In this document: one piece after another, positions 1-9,552 of the stretch
Layout of the letters: each line of letters starts with the position of its first letter
Numbering within the stretch: the first letter of the stretch is position 1
NCBI RefSeq assembly: GCF_003020585.1
Contig: NZ_PXUE01000002.1
Span: 372,001 to 436,000, forward strand
From: Chryseobacterium aurantiacum
GTDB taxonomy: Bacteria > Bacteroidota > Bacteroidia > Flavobacteriales > Weeksellaceae
Direction: 5' to 3'
Length of the DNA: 64,000 bases
Notes under the pieces: model-generated
Database searches by the model: none
What the model was told of the DNA's origin: nothing
Seen by the model: only the letters and a program-made list of their open reading frames with translations
Translations under genes and position numbers: made by a program

Positions 1-158
1 TGCTAAAAATGAAGTTAAAATTATGAAATATTTCACCGCTTTACTTTTAAAAATATGTGAGTTAAAAGTAACAAAAGATGCCAGATGAAAATATCCCTGA
101 AAACGGTGGTTTTTATGGTAAACAGAATTTCAGGGCAGCAACATTATCACCCTTACAT

Positions 159-1271
159 CTATAGCATGACTATTTCTATTGTTGCTCCTAAATTCTCTAA
201 TTCCCGGACACTTGATTGTATCCACTTGTAAGGACCTTTATGGTATAATATTCGGTTTTGTTTACTCATTTGAAGAGCTTCAGTCCCTGATAATTTGTAT
301 GCTTCCTTTAATAAAGAAATAATTTTCATTTTATTGGGACCTATATCTATGATGTAAACTTCGGCTTCGCGCCAGTCTGACTCGTCACTCTTTTCGTTTT
401 GCTCTTCTTCTGTACGATCCGGCATATCTAATACATTTTGGTACACCTCATCCCAAAACTCGTTGCCTGAAATTGTTAGCTCTTTTAGAAAAGAATCAAG
501 ATAGTTTCTATCAAATCTATTTTCGAAAATCTTGCTTAGTATTTCTTGAAATTCGCTGATATTATCCGCAACTTGTATAGGAGTCCATTTTCCTGCACCA
601 TGATAGGCAAAATATACAGGAAACTTCTTCTGTACCTCATTAAAATCAATAAAAAAAGGATCTGCAAAATAGTTGCTAGCTATCACTAACCAGCTTTCTT
701 TAAAGTCTCCAGCCTTTTCTCCTATTAATTTATCCGTTACAACAGAACTAAAAGCATATCCCTCTTGGAACGCCAAAATATTGTCTATTACCGGATAATT
801 TTCCGGCAGACATAAATTCTCGATTGAATAGGTTTTCTTCCAGAAATTCAGGAGCAATGGAAATTGATTCACTTTTTGCAACAGACAATCATTTTCTTTT
901 TCAAATACAGCTTGCTCTTCTGCTGTCGTTTCCGTCATTTCACTTTCTTTCTGATCAAAAGGAAATTTTTGCTGCATCCAATGCAATAGATCACGATCCA
1001 ATATTCGGAACTCTTTTTCCTGCAATGTTCCGTATGAGGTAAGATATACCTTTGTATCCCTATCATTCTTAGAAATTACAGCTAGCTGACCTCCAGAGTC
1101 GTCAGCTACCGGAATATAATCAGGTAAATATATTTCAAACTCATGGGTAGTAAAACGTTCGTTGATGGTTTCTTCATCTTGAAAAATGTGTACAATATCA
1201 TCTACTATTTCAGAATCAAATTTCTTCTGAAATGTTTTGATAAAGTGATGCCATTGGTTGGGTAGTTTCAT
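159..1271 (-). CDS. SUKH (SMI1/KNR4)-like protein with C-terminal L7/L12-like domain
   Basis: A 370-aa protein without signal peptide or membrane segments. The N-terminal part (about residues 45-105) has the SMI1/KNR4 pattern: a proline-containing strand, a DxGGQL turn, then a strand with VYLTSYG. A second similar unit spans about 125-255 and contains WLVIASNYFADPFF followed by FPVYFAYHGAGKW. The last 66 residues (about 305-370) follow the pattern of the ribosomal L7/L12 C-terminal domain: a hydrophobic strand, GPNKMKIISLLKE, a helix, and a terminal LGATIEI. SUKH proteins are known as toxin-immunity or binding modules, and the L7/L12-like domain suggests a protein-protein contact; both roles are inferred. 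The next gene downstream on this strand lies outside the window. The stop lies 158 bases from the window edge, and those bases show no other gene. Confidence 0.6.
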   Translation of the reverse strand: MKLPNQWHHFIKTFQKKFDSEIVDDIVHIFQDEETINERFTTHEFEIYLPDYIPVADDSGGQLAVISKNDRDTKVYLTSYGTLQEKEFRILDRDLLHWMQQKFPFDQKESEMTETTAEEQAVFEKENDCLLQKVNQFPLLLNFWKKTYSIENLCLPENYPVIDNILAFQEGYAFSSVVTDKLIGEKAGDFKESWLVIASNYFADPFFIDFNEVQKKFPVYFAYHGAGKWTPIQVADNISEFQEILSKIFENRFDRNYLDSFLKELTISGNEFWDEVYQNVLDMPDRTEEEQNEKSDESDWREAEVYIIDIGPNKMKIISLLKEAYKLSGTEALQMSKQNRILYHKGPYKWIQSSVRELENLGATIEIVML

Positions 1272-1278
1272 AAGTATT

Positions 1279-1920
1279 CTAGTTCATTCCGTTTTTGGCG
1301 TCTTTCAATATTTTTTCGGCTTTCAACCTTATTGCTTTAGGTAATAATTTGAATTGGGCATCTTTTTCTTCACGATATTGATCTTCTTCCTGAAATGGAA
1401 TCCATCCGGTGATTTTTGATTTCGAAAATGTTTTTTCACCCTTATTGGTATAGACAATGACTTTCAGGGGCTTGGCATCTAAACCGTCAGATTCTTCAAA
1501 ATAAGTAAGATAAAACTCAGGAAAACCATCATTGTCTGCATCACCAATTTCACAGAAATTAATGAGATACTTAGGTTGTGCCAGACCTCCTGCAAAGCCT
1601 TTAAAGGTGATCTGCGGAATGAGCCCGCCATGATCTTCCAGAAAAATCCCGGCATGCAAATCTTTTGGACTTTCATCCAAATAAGCAGGTTTCTCAGACT
1701 TGCTTTCATTCAAAAACCAAACATAACTTCCATGATTAGGCACAAATGACTGTACAATCATCACCGGATTTCCTGGTAAGGGATTTCCAAGATCTTCAAT
1801 AATTTCATTGTATTTTTTATCTGAAGAAAAATATACTCCTGTTCTTATCTGTGCAAAAGATGATACACTTATAGCACAAGCAATAACGGGTAATAGCTTT
1901 CTGAAATTCATAGTTGTCAT
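1279..1920 (-). CDS. Secreted hypothetical protein
   Basis: A 213-aa protein with a typical Sec signal peptide (basic start, hydrophobic run, cleavage after SSFA at about residue 23). The centre contains GDADNDGFPEFYLTYF, which resembles the calcium-loop/FG-GAP style of flavobacterial exported proteins that read out as part of a propeller or surface protein. The translated start may be the second ATG, three codons in. It sits 7 bases upstream of the SUKH gene on the same strand, so the two are probably co-transcribed. I do not recognise a specific function. Confidence 0.6.
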   Translation of the reverse strand: MTTMNFRKLLPVIACAISVSSFAQIRTGVYFSSDKKYNEIIEDLGNPLPGNPVMIVQSFVPNHGSYVWFLNESKSEKPAYLDESPKDLHAGIFLEDHGGLIPQITFKGFAGGLAQPKYLINFCEIGDADNDGFPEFYLTYFEESDGLDAKPLKVIVYTNKGEKTFSKSKITGWIPFQEEDQYREEKDAQFKLLPKAIRLKAEKILKDAKNGMN

Positions 1921-2044
1921 ATTTAAAATTTCTTATTTAATTTTCTTTATATCTTGTCCAGAAACATATAATTTGTGCTAGATCAGGTTTAATATATTCT
2001 GAATTTTGTTTCTGGCAGATGATTCAAGATGTATGGATTTCGGT

Positions 2045-2272
2045 TTATCCCATTAACATCACATAAAAATAAAATGCGACTAAAGCTAATACAATAATTC
2101 CGGAAATTAGAAATGAAAAGACATAATAGAGTATATTTTTCTGTTTCTTTTTTACAGAATTAATAATAAAAATAATGAACATACAGGAAAACCCTGCGCC
2201 AAAAAAAAGAATCAAGGCAATGAGAACCAATGCTCTTTCAAGGTGTAAATCTGCGGATGAAAGCATATTCAA
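2045..2272 (-). CDS. Small two-helix membrane protein
   Basis: A 75-aa protein with two hydrophobic segments (about residues 13-37 and 47-72) separated by a basic loop NSVKKKQKN, which by the positive-inside rule would place the loop in the cytoplasm. It has no recognisable family. It stands between two larger genes on the same strand, with 124 bases to the secreted-protein gene. Composition and the membrane pattern support a real gene, but its small size leaves doubt. Confidence 0.5.
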   Translation of the reverse strand: MNMLSSADLHLERALVLIALILFFGAGFSCMFIIFIINSVKKKQKNILYYVFSFLISGIIVLALVAFYFYVMLMG

Positions 2273-2323
2273 ATCAAATATTTAGTTGTTGGATTTATTT
2301 AAGTAATGGTAGGCCTGTTTATA

Positions 2324-3802
2324 TTATTCTTTGTATTCTTTCCCGGAATAGATATCAATATAATAATAGATACTTTCCTGAGAACTAAATCCGGCATTCA
2401 CCAAACCATCAGAATTAATGGATTTATAAGCTTTGGATCCCAATTTTTTTTGGGTCTTATTATCATAAAGAGTGTACAAGCCATTTTCCTCTTTTTGAAG
2501 AGCATAGATCTCTTCTTTTACATCCAAAACTGAGATATTATGATATTCAGGCTTTATCTCCCAACTATTTTTGTCGCTATTCCACAAGCCTATGGTTCTT
2601 ACTCGTTTTTCATCTTCAATTCGAATAAGATACAGATCATTCATACCACGATAAGAGTTTATTTTCCCGAATTTCCAATTTTTGTTAATGAATTGATTGG
2701 GTATAATCATTTTTCGGTCTGGCCATACCATATACCCGACCTGGTCCAAAACCTTAAAATTATATTTATCAATGGTATCTACAACATTTCCTTTGGTATC
2801 GATATAAAGCCAATCAAACGCCCAGATCTCATGATCATAGTTAAAAACTCCCAATAAAAAATATGGAGAATTGGTTATAGAATACACCAGGGAAGTTTTT
2901 TTAATAAAGTCGATCTGCGAAGCTGTTGCCTTTATAATTTCTTTCGGAAATACCTTTTCATATTGTGGAAAAGGATAAATATCATTGTTTTTACTGTCTA
3001 CTAAAAGTTTAGGAATTTCCGGTTGATAGCGTTCTTTATTAATATCAGTCATTGTAATGGTTTCTTTCCCAAACTGAAGCTGAATGGTTTCAATTCCTTT
3101 CATACCGCTGTGAATTGCTTTTTTCTGACCCAATTCATATATTGAAAAATCTGTATTTGAAGCTTTAATAGAACGTTTATTCTCTAACAGCTCAGCAATG
3201 TTTTTTTCTATTTTATTTAAACGGCCTTTTCTAATTTCGTAAAGATTTCCATTCCAAAAAATGTGATTTTCATCTACTGAAACAAAATTCAGATAATAAC
3301 TTTTATCCTGATAAGGAATGTTTTCATCCAATAGGATTTGTTTTGTTTCTAAAACTCCAATCTCTATTTTATGATAGGTTTGTTCTTTTTTGACACCACC
3401 GCCCATAATATTCCAATCCCATTTCCAGACAGGCATTTTTTTTTCGTATTCAATATCTTTTTTATAAAATGTAAGTCCATTTACAACACTTAAGTGAATG
3501 TCCTCCTCTGAAAAATTCAAAATTATTTTTCCATTTTCATCTATAACTGCATATTCATTTTTTTCATTTCCAACTGTTGCAAAACCTGTAGGCGTATATA
3601 CCGATGCTCTTTTAAACTTTTGATTAGTAATTGGTTTCAAACTTGTTTTATCTACATAGATAAAATCATTTTGCTTCGTTAAAAAAGGAACACTATTGAT
3701 GGGCTTCATTCTTGGAGAAATTAATGGGGAATGCTCTTTTTTTTGGGTACAAGCCGTAGCGGATACCAACATAAAAAGAAAACTAAATGCTATTGTTTTC
3801 AT
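2324..3802 (-). CDS. Lipoprotein with WG-repeat-like C-terminal half
   Basis: A 492-aa protein with a lipoprotein signal peptide; the lipobox SATAC puts the lipidated cysteine at residue 18. The rest is predominantly beta, with recurrent units such as YIDTKGNVVDTIDKYNF and GLWNSDKNSWEIKPEYHNI. These resemble the WG-type repeats of Bacteroidota envelope proteins (KVG.W...G..I..P.Y). It is probably anchored in the outer or inner membrane facing the periplasm. It is transcribed alone, with 207 bases of A/T-rich upstream DNA. No enzymatic motif is visible. Confidence 0.6.
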   Translation of the reverse strand: MKTIAFSFLFMLVSATACTQKKEHSPLISPRMKPINSVPFLTKQNDFIYVDKTSLKPITNQKFKRASVYTPTGFATVGNEKNEYAVIDENGKIILNFSEEDIHLSVVNGLTFYKKDIEYEKKMPVWKWDWNIMGGGVKKEQTYHKIEIGVLETKQILLDENIPYQDKSYYLNFVSVDENHIFWNGNLYEIRKGRLNKIEKNIAELLENKRSIKASNTDFSIYELGQKKAIHSGMKGIETIQLQFGKETITMTDINKERYQPEIPKLLVDSKNNDIYPFPQYEKVFPKEIIKATASQIDFIKKTSLVYSITNSPYFLLGVFNYDHEIWAFDWLYIDTKGNVVDTIDKYNFKVLDQVGYMVWPDRKMIIPNQFINKNWKFGKINSYRGMNDLYLIRIEDEKRVRTIGLWNSDKNSWEIKPEYHNISVLDVKEEIYALQKEENGLYTLYDNKTQKKLGSKAYKSINSDGLVNAGFSSQESIYYYIDIYSGKEYKE

Positions 3803-4010
3803 GCTCTGAAATATTATTCATCATATTAACCAATATTAGAGAGAATTGAAGAATAAGACAATCCCGATTATCAGCTATATTTTATGGCAATGCATGCTGA
3901 CAAAGAAATATAATTCAGAATCCTATAAACCTAACTTAAATCATAAAAACAAGATCTTACCCATACAGTCTTTTTACCTATTTTTACTTGTCAATTTTAT
4001 ATTTTAATAC

Positions 4011-4496
4011 ATGAAAAAACTCTTATTAACGGGAATAGCTGTATTAGGCGGATTTCTAACAGCCAATGCACAGTGTAAAACGGTATCTACCCTTGTAGAA
4101 AATTTTGATACATGGAAAGATATTAACAAATGCTGGACTGCTCAGTCTGGAAAAGCAATGCTTTATGCCAATGATAAAAAGATTACTTTTTACTCAATGA
4201 ACAGCCCAGGAGAAAATATGTATTTGGTAACCCCAAAAATTAAGGCAGGAACCTATACTCTTTCTCTTGATCTTTCTGATAACGGAGGAGAAACAACACT
4301 GGAGCTTTTCTCTATAAACAATCCTTCTGATACAAAATCCTATGTTTCAATAGCTAAACCTTCAAAAATAACGGGAGAGAAAAAAGTAGTAACTATTACT
4401 TTAAAGAAAGACTCACATTTGGGACTGAAGGTTTTATTGAATGGTGTACATCAAGCTGTTTACATGGATAACCTCTCTCTAAATCCGAAGAAATAG
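4011..4496 (+). CDS. Secreted choice-of-anchor-J-like beta protein
   Basis: A 161-aa exported protein with a signal peptide cleaved after TANA (about residue 20). The mature part starts with a conserved-looking VENFDTW segment, followed by GENMYLVTPKIKAGTYTLSLDLSD and a terminal YMDNLSL. This is the order of strands in choice-of-anchor J (MAM/jelly-roll-like) domains of Bacteroidota secreted proteins (FD.W...W......Y.vTP.i....y.L.f......MDNi.l). No sorting domain follows, so it is likely periplasmic or released. It is flanked by a strong terminator and divergent from the lipoprotein gene. Confidence 0.6.
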   Translation: MKKLLLTGIAVLGGFLTANAQCKTVSTLVENFDTWKDINKCWTAQSGKAMLYANDKKITFYSMNSPGENMYLVTPKIKAGTYTLSLDLSDNGGETTLELFSINNPSDTKSYVSIAKPSKITGEKKVVTITLKKDSHLGLKVLLNGVHQAVYMDNLSLNPKK

Positions 4497-4540
4497 ATCG
4501 TTTAAGATTAATTTCTCAGGGAGCATCCACTCCATATTAA

Positions 4541-4599
4541 ATGACAGTTCGATTCTTTTCGGTCTTATGGCCTTGATTGAATCGAACTGTCATTTTTTC
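4541..4599. terminator. Strong rho-independent terminator
   Basis: A perfect 15-bp stem pairs ATGACAGTTCGATTC (4541-4555) with its complement at 4579-4593. It is followed by six T on the plus strand and preceded by A residues. It terminates the choice-of-anchor-J gene and could also stop transcripts from the convergent outer-membrane gene. Confidence 0.85.
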
Positions 4600-4677
4600 A
4601 TTTGCATGAGACGTATCATTGAGTCTCATATTATTAAAATCTAAAGTGAAGTAAAAATTACCTCAGCAAGAAGATGA

Positions 4678-6483
4678 TTAGTTTCCAAAATTTACAAAAT
4701 GAGGGATATCTGTTGTGAAACTATTTAGCGGAAGCAGATTATTTCGATTGCTGTTAAAATCAAAAGCAGAATTATTATCAAAAGGAACGCGTGGATAATA
4801 CGTGAAAGAAATTTGAATCCTGTTGAAAACCAGATACGGGTTATTAATTAAAACACCAATCCCTATTTTCGTGTTTGTCTTTGTTTTAAACAGTGTATCG
4901 TCTGGCATACCCAACCAGCCTGCTGCTGCTGTGAGGTAAGGACTGAAATGAAAATTCTTCCAGGTTTTATTAATAAACAATTGAAGCTGATATCTCAACA
5001 CCAACTTTTTAGTTCCGATATAGTCTGAATTGTAAATAGGAAATTCATCTGCAGAAGTAAGATTGATTCTGTCTTTATAGGAATAATTATGCTGTGGATT
5101 TCCCAACGCTAAAGTGGGAGAAAAGAAGTGTCTTGCTTTCGCAAATTTCCAATCCATAAGATTTGTAAAGTAGGTTCCGTCCAGACGAAAAGATTCACGA
5201 TTTTGATTATCTTCATTGAAAAATCTTCCAAACTGTGCTTTTATAGTGAAATATCCTAGTTTCGTAAAATTACCATAGGATGCAGAAATTCCTACGTAAG
5301 GATTTACTTCTTTGCTTCTTGATAAAGCTCCGGCAGTAAGATTCAATGAATTACCATAGGCAATATCCTCCGGCAGCTCATATTGGAAAATATTCTTCTG
5401 CACTGAAAATTTTCTGTTGATAAATCCAATAGACATCAGAAAACTGTTGTAGGAGCTAAAGTATTTATACTGGTCAATTCCCGGACTGTCTTTATACTGA
5501 TAATTCTGGAACCTTCCTATCACAGCAATATTACTGGAAACTTTTTCATTAGAATCAGATGAAATCGGAATTTGATAACCACCCCATAAATCCTGACTAT
5601 AAACTTTAATCTGAACTTCAGGGAAATTATTAGTATCCGTATCTGTTGGAAGTAAAACATTTCGTTTAAAGTATTCGAATGTAAAGCCACCCGCCCATTT
5701 GGTTAGAGGTGAGAAGAAATCTCTCCTAAAATTAAAATTAACCCTTTCATTTCTTAAAAAATCTCTTTCTCCCAAAATCTGGGCATTGATGTATGAACCG
5801 AAAAGATTGTAGGTGGTATAGCTTCCCAAAAGATAATCCTGCTTTTCTTTGGAATCATTTCTATAAAGGAAATCAAGGGTGTGGCCTAATCCCAGTACAT
5901 TTTCTTCAGTGACCCCTAAACCAATTTTGCTTCCTGAGTAACTGATTCTTGGCTTTAAGCTCCAGGAATCAAGAACTCTTACCACAACGTCTATAGAGTC
6001 TTTACCGGAGGTACTGTCAGAAACACTGATATTAACCCTGTTGATAAAGGGTGCTGCTCTCAGTAAACGTTCAGATTCGTAGAGTTTCTGTGCATTATAT
6101 TCTTCACCTTCCTTAAAAAGTAAATAATTATTAACTGTAGAAGCTCTTGTGGCAGCATGAAGATGATCTTTAAACCAATCGTACCATTTTAATTTTTCCT
6201 TTTCGTCTTTAGAGTCATATCCAAAGGGATCAATGGTTTCTACCCTGATCTTTCGGATGTACTTTTTATTATAAGTCTCCTGCAGCATTTTTTCTGTTCT
6301 GGATTTAACAGAAGTAGAATCAGCCTCCCTTCGGAATATCAAACGATGGATAAATTTGGTAACTTTTCTTTTATCCGAAAATTCTTCTATCTTGTAATAA
6401 AGTGAGTCTTTTTTTTCCTGTGCATTTAAAAAGAAAAAACCATTTAAAAAGAAAATTAAAAATATAGCCGATTTGTTCATCAA
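4678..6483 (-). CDS. BamA/TamA-like outer-membrane beta-barrel protein
   Basis: A 601-aa protein with an N-terminal signal peptide (hydrophobic run ending LNAQ, about residue 22). Residues about 60-180 contain a POTRA-like unit: YIRKIRVETIDPFGY, then LLFKEGEEYNAQKLYESERLLRAAPFINRVNISV, and a strand pattern DSIDVVVRVLDSWSL. The remainder is a long series of amphipathic strands typical of a 16-strand Omp85-type barrel, with aromatic-ended strands. Such proteins act in outer-membrane protein assembly or translocation; the exact substrate is unknown. It is much shorter than BamA and has at most one or two POTRA units. It stands alone and converges on the terminator at 4541-4599. Confidence 0.65.
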   Translation of the reverse strand: MMNKSAIFLIFFLNGFFFLNAQEKKDSLYYKIEEFSDKRKVTKFIHRLIFRREADSTSVKSRTEKMLQETYNKKYIRKIRVETIDPFGYDSKDEKEKLKWYDWFKDHLHAATRASTVNNYLLFKEGEEYNAQKLYESERLLRAAPFINRVNISVSDSTSGKDSIDVVVRVLDSWSLKPRISYSGSKIGLGVTEENVLGLGHTLDFLYRNDSKEKQDYLLGSYTTYNLFGSYINAQILGERDFLRNERVNFNFRRDFFSPLTKWAGGFTFEYFKRNVLLPTDTDTNNFPEVQIKVYSQDLWGGYQIPISSDSNEKVSSNIAVIGRFQNYQYKDSPGIDQYKYFSSYNSFLMSIGFINRKFSVQKNIFQYELPEDIAYGNSLNLTAGALSRSKEVNPYVGISASYGNFTKLGYFTIKAQFGRFFNEDNQNRESFRLDGTYFTNLMDWKFAKARHFFSPTLALGNPQHNYSYKDRINLTSADEFPIYNSDYIGTKKLVLRYQLQLFINKTWKNFHFSPYLTAAAGWLGMPDDTLFKTKTNTKIGIGVLINNPYLVFNRIQISFTYYPRVPFDNNSAFDFNSNRNNLLPLNSFTTDIPHFVNFGN

Positions 6484-6698
6484 TAATCAAAAATTCAATA
6501 AAGTTTCTAGCATCCATTTACAAGTCTAGAACGCTTAAAATGTAGTAATATCTAGAATCTTTGCATGCAAAAGATAAAGGTATTCATTATTATTGAAAAT
6601 ATTCAGTATTGGAACTATACTTTTTCATCTAGCCCTCTATTTTTGCTTTAAAGTAATGGTAATTGACTTAAATAACATCATAAAGAGTTCATTGATTA

Positions 6699-7637
6699 TT
6701 AATATGGAAAATTATTTTTCTTTTGTCTAAAGGCAGAGGGTGAGCTGCCTGTTTTTCTCTTAAAAAATTTTCCAAAGTAGGTGGAAGATTCAAATTGCAG
6801 TAAATAAGCAATCTCTTTAACTGACATATCAGTAAAAGCTAACAGGTACCGAGCTTCTGCAAGAATACGCTGCTGTATATGCTTTGTGGGAGAACTTCCG
6901 GTTTCCCTGTTCACTATTTCGTTTAAATATTTAGGGCTGATATTTAGCTGGCTGGCATATTCTTTAACTGATTTATGAGTCTGAAAATGCTCTTCTACCA
7001 ATTTTCTGAAAGCTAGCCATTTATCTTGTTGCGCAGAACGTTTCTTTTCTTTTTCTTTTGTAAGATTCAGTAAAGTTGATCTTTTAATAAGGTATAAAAC
7101 CTCAAGAATAATTAAGCCTGACACAGCACTGTAGAAAGGATCTTTCTGCTCCTGCTCTCTTTCAATCTTCTTGTATCGTTGAAAAATCTGCTCAAAAGCA
7201 TGGCTATCTAAGTTAAAATTGGGTGCTTGTTCATTATCCAGATTCAGCATTTCTTCCATTGTAGAGTAAACTACTGGAAAATCTTTCCAAATATGGGTGT
7301 AAAAACAAAGAATAAAACAATGTACATCTTCTGTCTGATTACTAAAACTCTGCAGCTGCCCTGCTCTCACCAAATGAATACTTTCGGGCTTCATGGTAAA
7401 GGAATGTATCCCAACTTCTTTGTCGCAGGTTCCGGAAATGCATAATATCAAAGCATTATATTCAGCCCGGAAAACAATGGATTCTTTATTATTTCCTGAA
7501 ACTTCTAACAGCAAAAAGGATGAATGCTCCTCAAGAGCTTTTTCAGAGTCCAACTTTGGTTTTGATACTATATTAGGTTCAAATAATTTTTGTACCTCTT
7601 GCATCGTAAGAAGTGGAATAATTGGTTTTGTCATCAA
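6699..7637 (-). CDS. AraC-family transcriptional regulator
   Basis: A 312-aa regulator. The N-terminal 170 residues look like a cupin-type sensor (EYNALILCISGTCDKEVG, then HSFTMKPESIHLVRAGQLQSF). The C-terminal 100 residues hold the two helix-turn-helix motifs of the AraC family: VKEYASQLNISPKYLNEIVNRETG and a second unit with VKEIAYLLQFESSTYFGKFFKRKTG, ending SPSAFRQ. It follows the amidohydrolase gene by 51 bases on the same strand, so it probably controls that gene. A candidate half-site pair lies upstream of the amidohydrolase at 9250-9281. Confidence 0.9.
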   Translation of the reverse strand: MMTKPIIPLLTMQEVQKLFEPNIVSKPKLDSEKALEEHSSFLLLEVSGNNKESIVFRAEYNALILCISGTCDKEVGIHSFTMKPESIHLVRAGQLQSFSNQTEDVHCFILCFYTHIWKDFPVVYSTMEEMLNLDNEQAPNFNLDSHAFEQIFQRYKKIEREQEQKDPFYSAVSGLIILEVLYLIKRSTLLNLTKEKEKKRSAQQDKWLAFRKLVEEHFQTHKSVKEYASQLNISPKYLNEIVNRETGSSPTKHIQQRILAEARYLLAFTDMSVKEIAYLLQFESSTYFGKFFKRKTGSSPSAFRQKKNNFPY

Positions 7638-7688
7638 CGCATTATATTTATTACAATTTACACTTAATTTATTCGAATAAATTAAGAT

Positions 7689-9173
7689 TTATTGTGACTT
7701 TATACTTTTAGTGTATAATCTGTCAGAAGCAGTCTGAATTTTACTAAACATAGCATCTGAATCAATCTGATGTTGCAAAAGTTTTCCTTTTTCTTTCAGC
7801 ACTCTTCCTCCTATAATTACGGTATCCACATTACCAGGGTGTGCCTGCAGAACGATAGTAGCAATGGGGTCTGTGGCAGGTATCATATTCATTGCTTTAT
7901 TTTCTATAAGGATAATATCTGCCTGCTTTCCAACTTCCAAACTTCCTGTCATGTGATCCAGACCGAGGGCTTTCGCTCCACCTATTGTTCCCATTGCCAA
8001 AATATCATTTAAAGTAACGGGAAGCTTTTGTTCAAAGAGTTTATTTTCTCCAACTGCTTTTTGATGAGCCATTCCAAGTGTTGTGGAATAGGCAGACCTC
8101 ATTTGAGCAAACATATCATTACTTACACTTGCAGATACATCAGTACCAAGGGCCAGAGTAATCTCGGCTTGTGATGACTGTAATAAAGGAGGTACTCCAT
8201 GCCCCATTTGCCATTCTACTTCAGGAGTTACAGAGAGTGAAGCGCCACTATCTTTTATGTAATGAAATTCTCTTTCAGTAATATCATTTCCATGCACGAA
8301 ATTGAACCGGTGATTGATGACTCCTGTTGCATGCAGATCCGCAATTCTCATTGTACCGATATCTCTGAAAGGTAATGGCCCAATATGCATAGTCAACAAA
8401 GCATCTAATTCTTCTGCTGCCCGGGCTTCTGTTTTTAGTTTATTAATGTCTTTGTGTTCCGGTACTGTGGTTGCTATACCAAGTGTTACTAATCCATCTC
8501 CGGAAGTAAGTCTTTCTTTTTTCATTCGGTAGACGTCCTCAAGATATTTTTTTCCTCCTTGTTTTTCTGAGTAAGGATAACGAAAAGCCGGACCTAATAA
8601 GCCATAAGCAAAAACAGCTCTTATTCCGGACTCTTGCAAAGCATCTACTCCTGCATCTGCATATTCCGGAGAATTAGTGGCATGTGCCCAATCCAATACT
8701 GTTGTTACTCCTGCATTAACCTGTTCGAGTGCTGAAATCAAAGTACCAAGATAAACGTCTTCAGGAGTTAATGCGGGACCAATTTTCTTTATCAGCCAAT
8801 CCATATACTCTGGCATAGTCATTGTTGCAGAAAAACCTCTGGTAATACCCTCCCACATATGATTGTGTGTATTAATAAATCCGGGAAGAACAAATTTTCC
8901 GTCAGCCTCAATAATCCTACAATTTTCGCTCTGAATATGCTCGGCTATTTTTTCTATTTTTCCGTTTTGAATGAGAATGTCTCCCAAAAGTCTTGTATTT
9001 CTATGATCCATAGTAATAATCTGAGCTCCTTTAATCAATAATCTGCCATTCTCTTCGTCATTAATGTATTTTTGTCCATGTTCAGTTATTTTCTGAGCCC
9101 AGCTAAAATGAGTATCTATAAGGCCGGCCATAGTAGCCAAACCTGCTATTTTAAAAAAATTCCTCCTTTCCAT
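7689..9173 (-). CDS. Amidohydrolase (cytosine deaminase/TRZ-ATZ type), probably exported
   Basis: A 494-aa metal-dependent hydrolase. Near the start ERRNFFK is a plausible twin-arginine signal, followed by a hydrophobic stretch. The amidohydrolase core shows the metal ligands HNH (H103 and H105 in FINTHNHMWEG), then LTMHIGPL, NFVHGND and LGTDVSAS, plus the closing beta-sandwich strand (GKQADIILIENKAMN). The family hydrolyses amide or amine bonds in cyclic nucleobase-like substrates; the substrate here is unknown. It probably forms a transcription unit with the AraC gene directly downstream. Twin-arginine export fits an enzyme that folds with its metal in the cytoplasm first. Confidence 0.75.
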   Translation of the reverse strand: MERRNFFKIAGLATMAGLIDTHFSWAQKITEHGQKYINDEENGRLLIKGAQIITMDHRNTRLLGDILIQNGKIEKIAEHIQSENCRIIEADGKFVLPGFINTHNHMWEGITRGFSATMTMPEYMDWLIKKIGPALTPEDVYLGTLISALEQVNAGVTTVLDWAHATNSPEYADAGVDALQESGIRAVFAYGLLGPAFRYPYSEKQGGKKYLEDVYRMKKERLTSGDGLVTLGIATTVPEHKDINKLKTEARAAEELDALLTMHIGPLPFRDIGTMRIADLHATGVINHRFNFVHGNDITEREFHYIKDSGASLSVTPEVEWQMGHGVPPLLQSSQAEITLALGTDVSASVSNDMFAQMRSAYSTTLGMAHQKAVGENKLFEQKLPVTLNDILAMGTIGGAKALGLDHMTGSLEVGKQADIILIENKAMNMIPATDPIATIVLQAHPGNVDTVIIGGRVLKEKGKLLQHQIDSDAMFSKIQTASDRLYTKSIKSQ

Positions 9174-9209
9174 ATAAAATGTTGGGTTTTTATTGTTGAT
9201 TTCCTATAG

Positions 9210-9217
9210 CAAAATTA
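9210..9217 (-). promoter_or_regulatory. Candidate -7 element for the amidohydrolase
   Basis: Reverse complement reads TAATTTTG, matching the Bacteroidota -7 consensus TAnnTTTG. No TTG -33 element is found at the right distance, which would fit a promoter that depends on an activator. Confidence 0.4.
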
Positions 9218-9249
9218 GTTTTCATTCTATTCATCTACTTGATCATAAA

Positions 9250-9281
9250 TTCGGAAATACTAGTCCTTTTTTCGGTAAAAA
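9250..9281. promoter_or_regulatory. Candidate AraC half-site direct repeat, 21-bp period (weak)
   Basis: TTCGGAAATA at 9250-9259 and TTCGGTAAAA at 9271-9280 match at 8 of 10 positions and start exactly 21 bp apart. They lie 33 bp upstream of the -7 candidate of the amidohydrolase, and an AraC gene sits in the same transcription unit. The match is short and could be chance. Confidence 0.3.
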
Positions 9282-9552
9282 GGCTTTTAAGATTCGAAAT
9301 TATCATCTGTAACGTCAAACAACAAAGTAAGATTTACTGATTGTCAACTGCTTACGAAATAAAAAAAGACTATTCTATACGAAGAACATTTTCAGTAGTG
9401 TAATTGGAAGTAAACGGCGGTTATTGATTCTATTACTGTATTTGCATTGGAAAATATATGCAATGAAGATTCTTCTGCTCCAACCTGTATCAATAAATAA
9501 GCAATAACATTGTATCTTTGCACCCTGTAAAAAGTGTATATAAAAGAAATTA

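Larger units (their letters stand above)
9174..9552. other. Intergenic region of 379 bases
   Basis: A/T-rich DNA between the divergent amidohydrolase and small-protein genes. Apart from the -7 element and repeats noted above, it holds a plus-strand TATCTTTG at 9513-9520 that fits the -7 consensus for the 77-aa gene. I see no coding potential or RNA gene. Confidence 0.5.

Noticed and set aside
1..158. Window start
   Set aside because: A/T-rich with no complete gene, tRNA or repeat that I could support.
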